Part shown: positions 62,111 through 64,000 of the stretch, piece after piece
How positions within the stretch are numbered: the stretch's first letter is position 1
How the letters are laid out: every line of letters begins with the position of its first letter
Origin: Pomphorhynchus laevis
Lineage: Eukaryota; Acanthocephala; Palaeacanthocephala; Echinorhynchida; Pomphorhynchidae
DNA: 64,000 nucleotides
Reading direction: 5' to 3'
Assembly (NCBI GenBank): GCA_012934845.2
Contig: WNNJ02002132.1
Coordinates: 1 to 64,000 of the forward strand
Notes under the pieces: generated by a model
Seen by the model: only the letters and a program-made list of their open reading frames with translations
The model's database searches: none
Told to the model about the DNA's origin: nothing
Program-made: the position numbers and the translations under genes

Positions 62111-64000
62111 CTTGAGTGACAATCGCTATAAATCGTTGCAGAATGACTGGAGACTTTCTGAAACCAATGGTATAATGTGTATTCCATTCACGAGTCAAAG
62201 TTATGTCGAAATGATTAACGTTCATGAAGTTATATATTATGTAATAAAGCAATAAAACATTTTGTATTCTGGTGTAATTTTATTATATTCATAATCTTCT
62301 AAGGTTTCTTTGCCTGTTTAATTAACATAAGACATGTAATATGAATGAAGTATAAATTACAATTGACTTTAAACGTTAAGTTCAAATGTGTTTTAATGTG
62401 ATATAAACAAAATAAGTAAAACCTCGTATATCGTAATTTGAAATTATTTATTCTAAATAATGATATTTGTTAGTTAGAATTGATAAAAGGCACATATATT
62501 TTGAAAAAAAAATTGAACTTTTGAAAACAATTTACTCCCGTGTCGTTTGGTCGTTATTATAACTTATCAGTTGGGATATTTTGCAAGCTGCAGATGGAAA
62601 CCATATATCGTCTTATAGACGCCATATGGCACCTATATGTAATGATGATATACGAATGAACAACCGTCAATGCAATAATAATGTCGTTAGTTGTCTGTCT
62701 CGAGATGGCTACTACAGTCATTAATGCGAAGTATGTCCTACTAATGATACGTAATAACCACGAAACTGCAGTCATTAAGATTGCTTGTTACTGCTTCCTT
62801 TGCCGTCCATCACAATGAAATATGAAGAATTCGTCAAAATATCTAAAATTTTAATTTATTAATTTTAATGTTAAATTTGAATTGTTTATAGTACCGTTTA
62901 CTATATAGCGCTAAAATAAACTTGTTGTGGAACTATATCTATTGTGCTTTACGAGCATGTTGTGATGGTCTGCTACTCATATTTTGAATTAAAATATTTA
63001 AATAATTCAAATATAATTAGCGAATCTTATGCACAAGCACATATATCACAACTGTAAATAGCCCACAATTGCGTTTTACATTTCTTGTACAGACTTTGTC
63101 TTGTTCTAAATTTTCTCTTTTGGGTTGTTTCCTAATTAAAATAAAACAAACCCTTTAGGTTGCTTTATGGGCAAATTTATAAGTATTTGCGTTTTCGTGT
63201 TATTAAATTGCTTCCAGACTTTAAACCCCTTTGTTTTTGTAACTGGCATGTACAAATTGTGCAGTAAACGATCAGTGGATGTATATATAACGAGTAAAAT
63301 ATATGAAATTTCCAATGAACATATTATCACTATATGTAGAACGAATTTAAATACATTAATATTATGAACAAATTTGACTATAAGAGCAGTAGCTTTTAAA
63401 AATTTGAATACAATTGTTGAAATAAACACTGTCTACTTCATTAACTTAGTTAATGACGCACGACAAATATACATATTTAAAGCAAAACCTTAGTGATATA
63501 ATTTATTCAGATTTATTATTTGCAATGGAATATGTCAAAATATATTAAATTTTAATTAATTAATTTTAAAGTTAAATTTGAAGAAATAAAAAGAATAAAA
63601 TTTAATGTTTCAATTTAAAAAAATTATTCAAAATTCTTTTATCATATTTTTTATGAAAACGCTCATAACGTTACAAGAGTTCACTATAAAGGAGGAAACT
63701 ACCGATTGTAATGGTTGCATCTTTTCTTGTTTTTAGATATTATAAACTATGCAACACTACCTGTAGCACGGCCTTCAGAGATTCAATTTGATTCAAAGTT
63801 AATTCACTGTTACTGTGTTCAATGCATTTCCACATCGTCTGCAATTGCTTATTATACCATATCTGAATATAATAAAACATGGTTAAAATTGATTAATATT
63901 CATATAATGTGATGATATTTTCTTAAAATTATTATTTTACGGTAAGTATAATTTCGTATGCTTAAGTCGTCGTTATGATTTTATGTAAAAATACCTGAAC
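62111..64000. other. AT-rich spacer to the window end
   Basis: No gene recognised on either strand. Short frames at 62557-62775, 63136-63429 and 63715-63912 have no known match and AT-driven composition. Confidence 0.5.

Overview
The window is animal nuclear DNA, AT-rich outside its mobile elements. It holds two host protein-coding genes, a cereblon orthologue (29532-32039, +) and a Shark/HTK16-type SH2-ankyrin-SH2 tyrosine kinase (52074-55349, -). Each is a single uninterrupted reading frame. Shark kinases are known from cnidarians, sponges, insects and other invertebrates and are absent from vertebrates, so an invertebrate is implied. I cannot fix the phylum from the sequence. From memory, the RTE fragment at the left end resembles nematode RTE proteins, but this is weak evidence because such elements are widespread.

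Most of the rest is mobile elements layered into each other. (1) 1-7517: a 170-base inverted repeat around a (TA)n tract, RTE and CR1/Jockey-like LINE fragments, and a restriction-like-endonuclease (RLE) LINE on the minus strand whose last reading frame runs into a perfect LIM zinc-binding domain. (2) 9190-17728: two copies of a two-ORF APE-type LINE ('LINE A') head to head. One (13845-17715) is almost intact and flanked by a 13-bp target-site duplication. The other contains a nested CR1-like insertion. (3) 21257-27865: Penelope-like elements (PLEs) with permuted order, GIY-YIG endonuclease first, then a CxC linker, then reverse transcriptase. This is the layout described for the Naiad clade. 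More Naiad copies lie at 3466, 8795, 35668, 43726, 44229 and 61245. (4) 29532-32039: cereblon. (5) 33410-43705: canonical PLE pieces (RT first, endonuclease last), another Naiad copy and a third LINE A copy. (6) 43726-51320: Naiad ends, an RTE insertion and several LINE A copies, including a head-to-tail junction. (7) 52074-55349: the Shark kinase. (8) 55350-64000: AT-rich DNA with one foldback element and one Naiad fragment.

The observation I rate highest concerns small ribozymes. Hammerhead cores (CTGANGA, stem II, GAAA, a minimal or 3-bp stem III, then H17) occur repeatedly. One lies about 100 bases upstream of a Naiad endonuclease frame (23463-23494, -). Others sit as inverted pairs in the centres of foldback elements at about 8.7, 17.9, 21.0 and 58.3 kb. 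Two more sit in direct repeats that flank a Naiad copy (24518-24553 and 27719-27754). Decayed ones occur next to canonical PLE remains (33411, 37517, 43679). The Naiad 3' end also carries a conserved three-way junction with a compensatory base-pair change. My recollection is that N-terminal-endonuclease PLEs were reported to lack canonical hammerheads, so these deserve testing.
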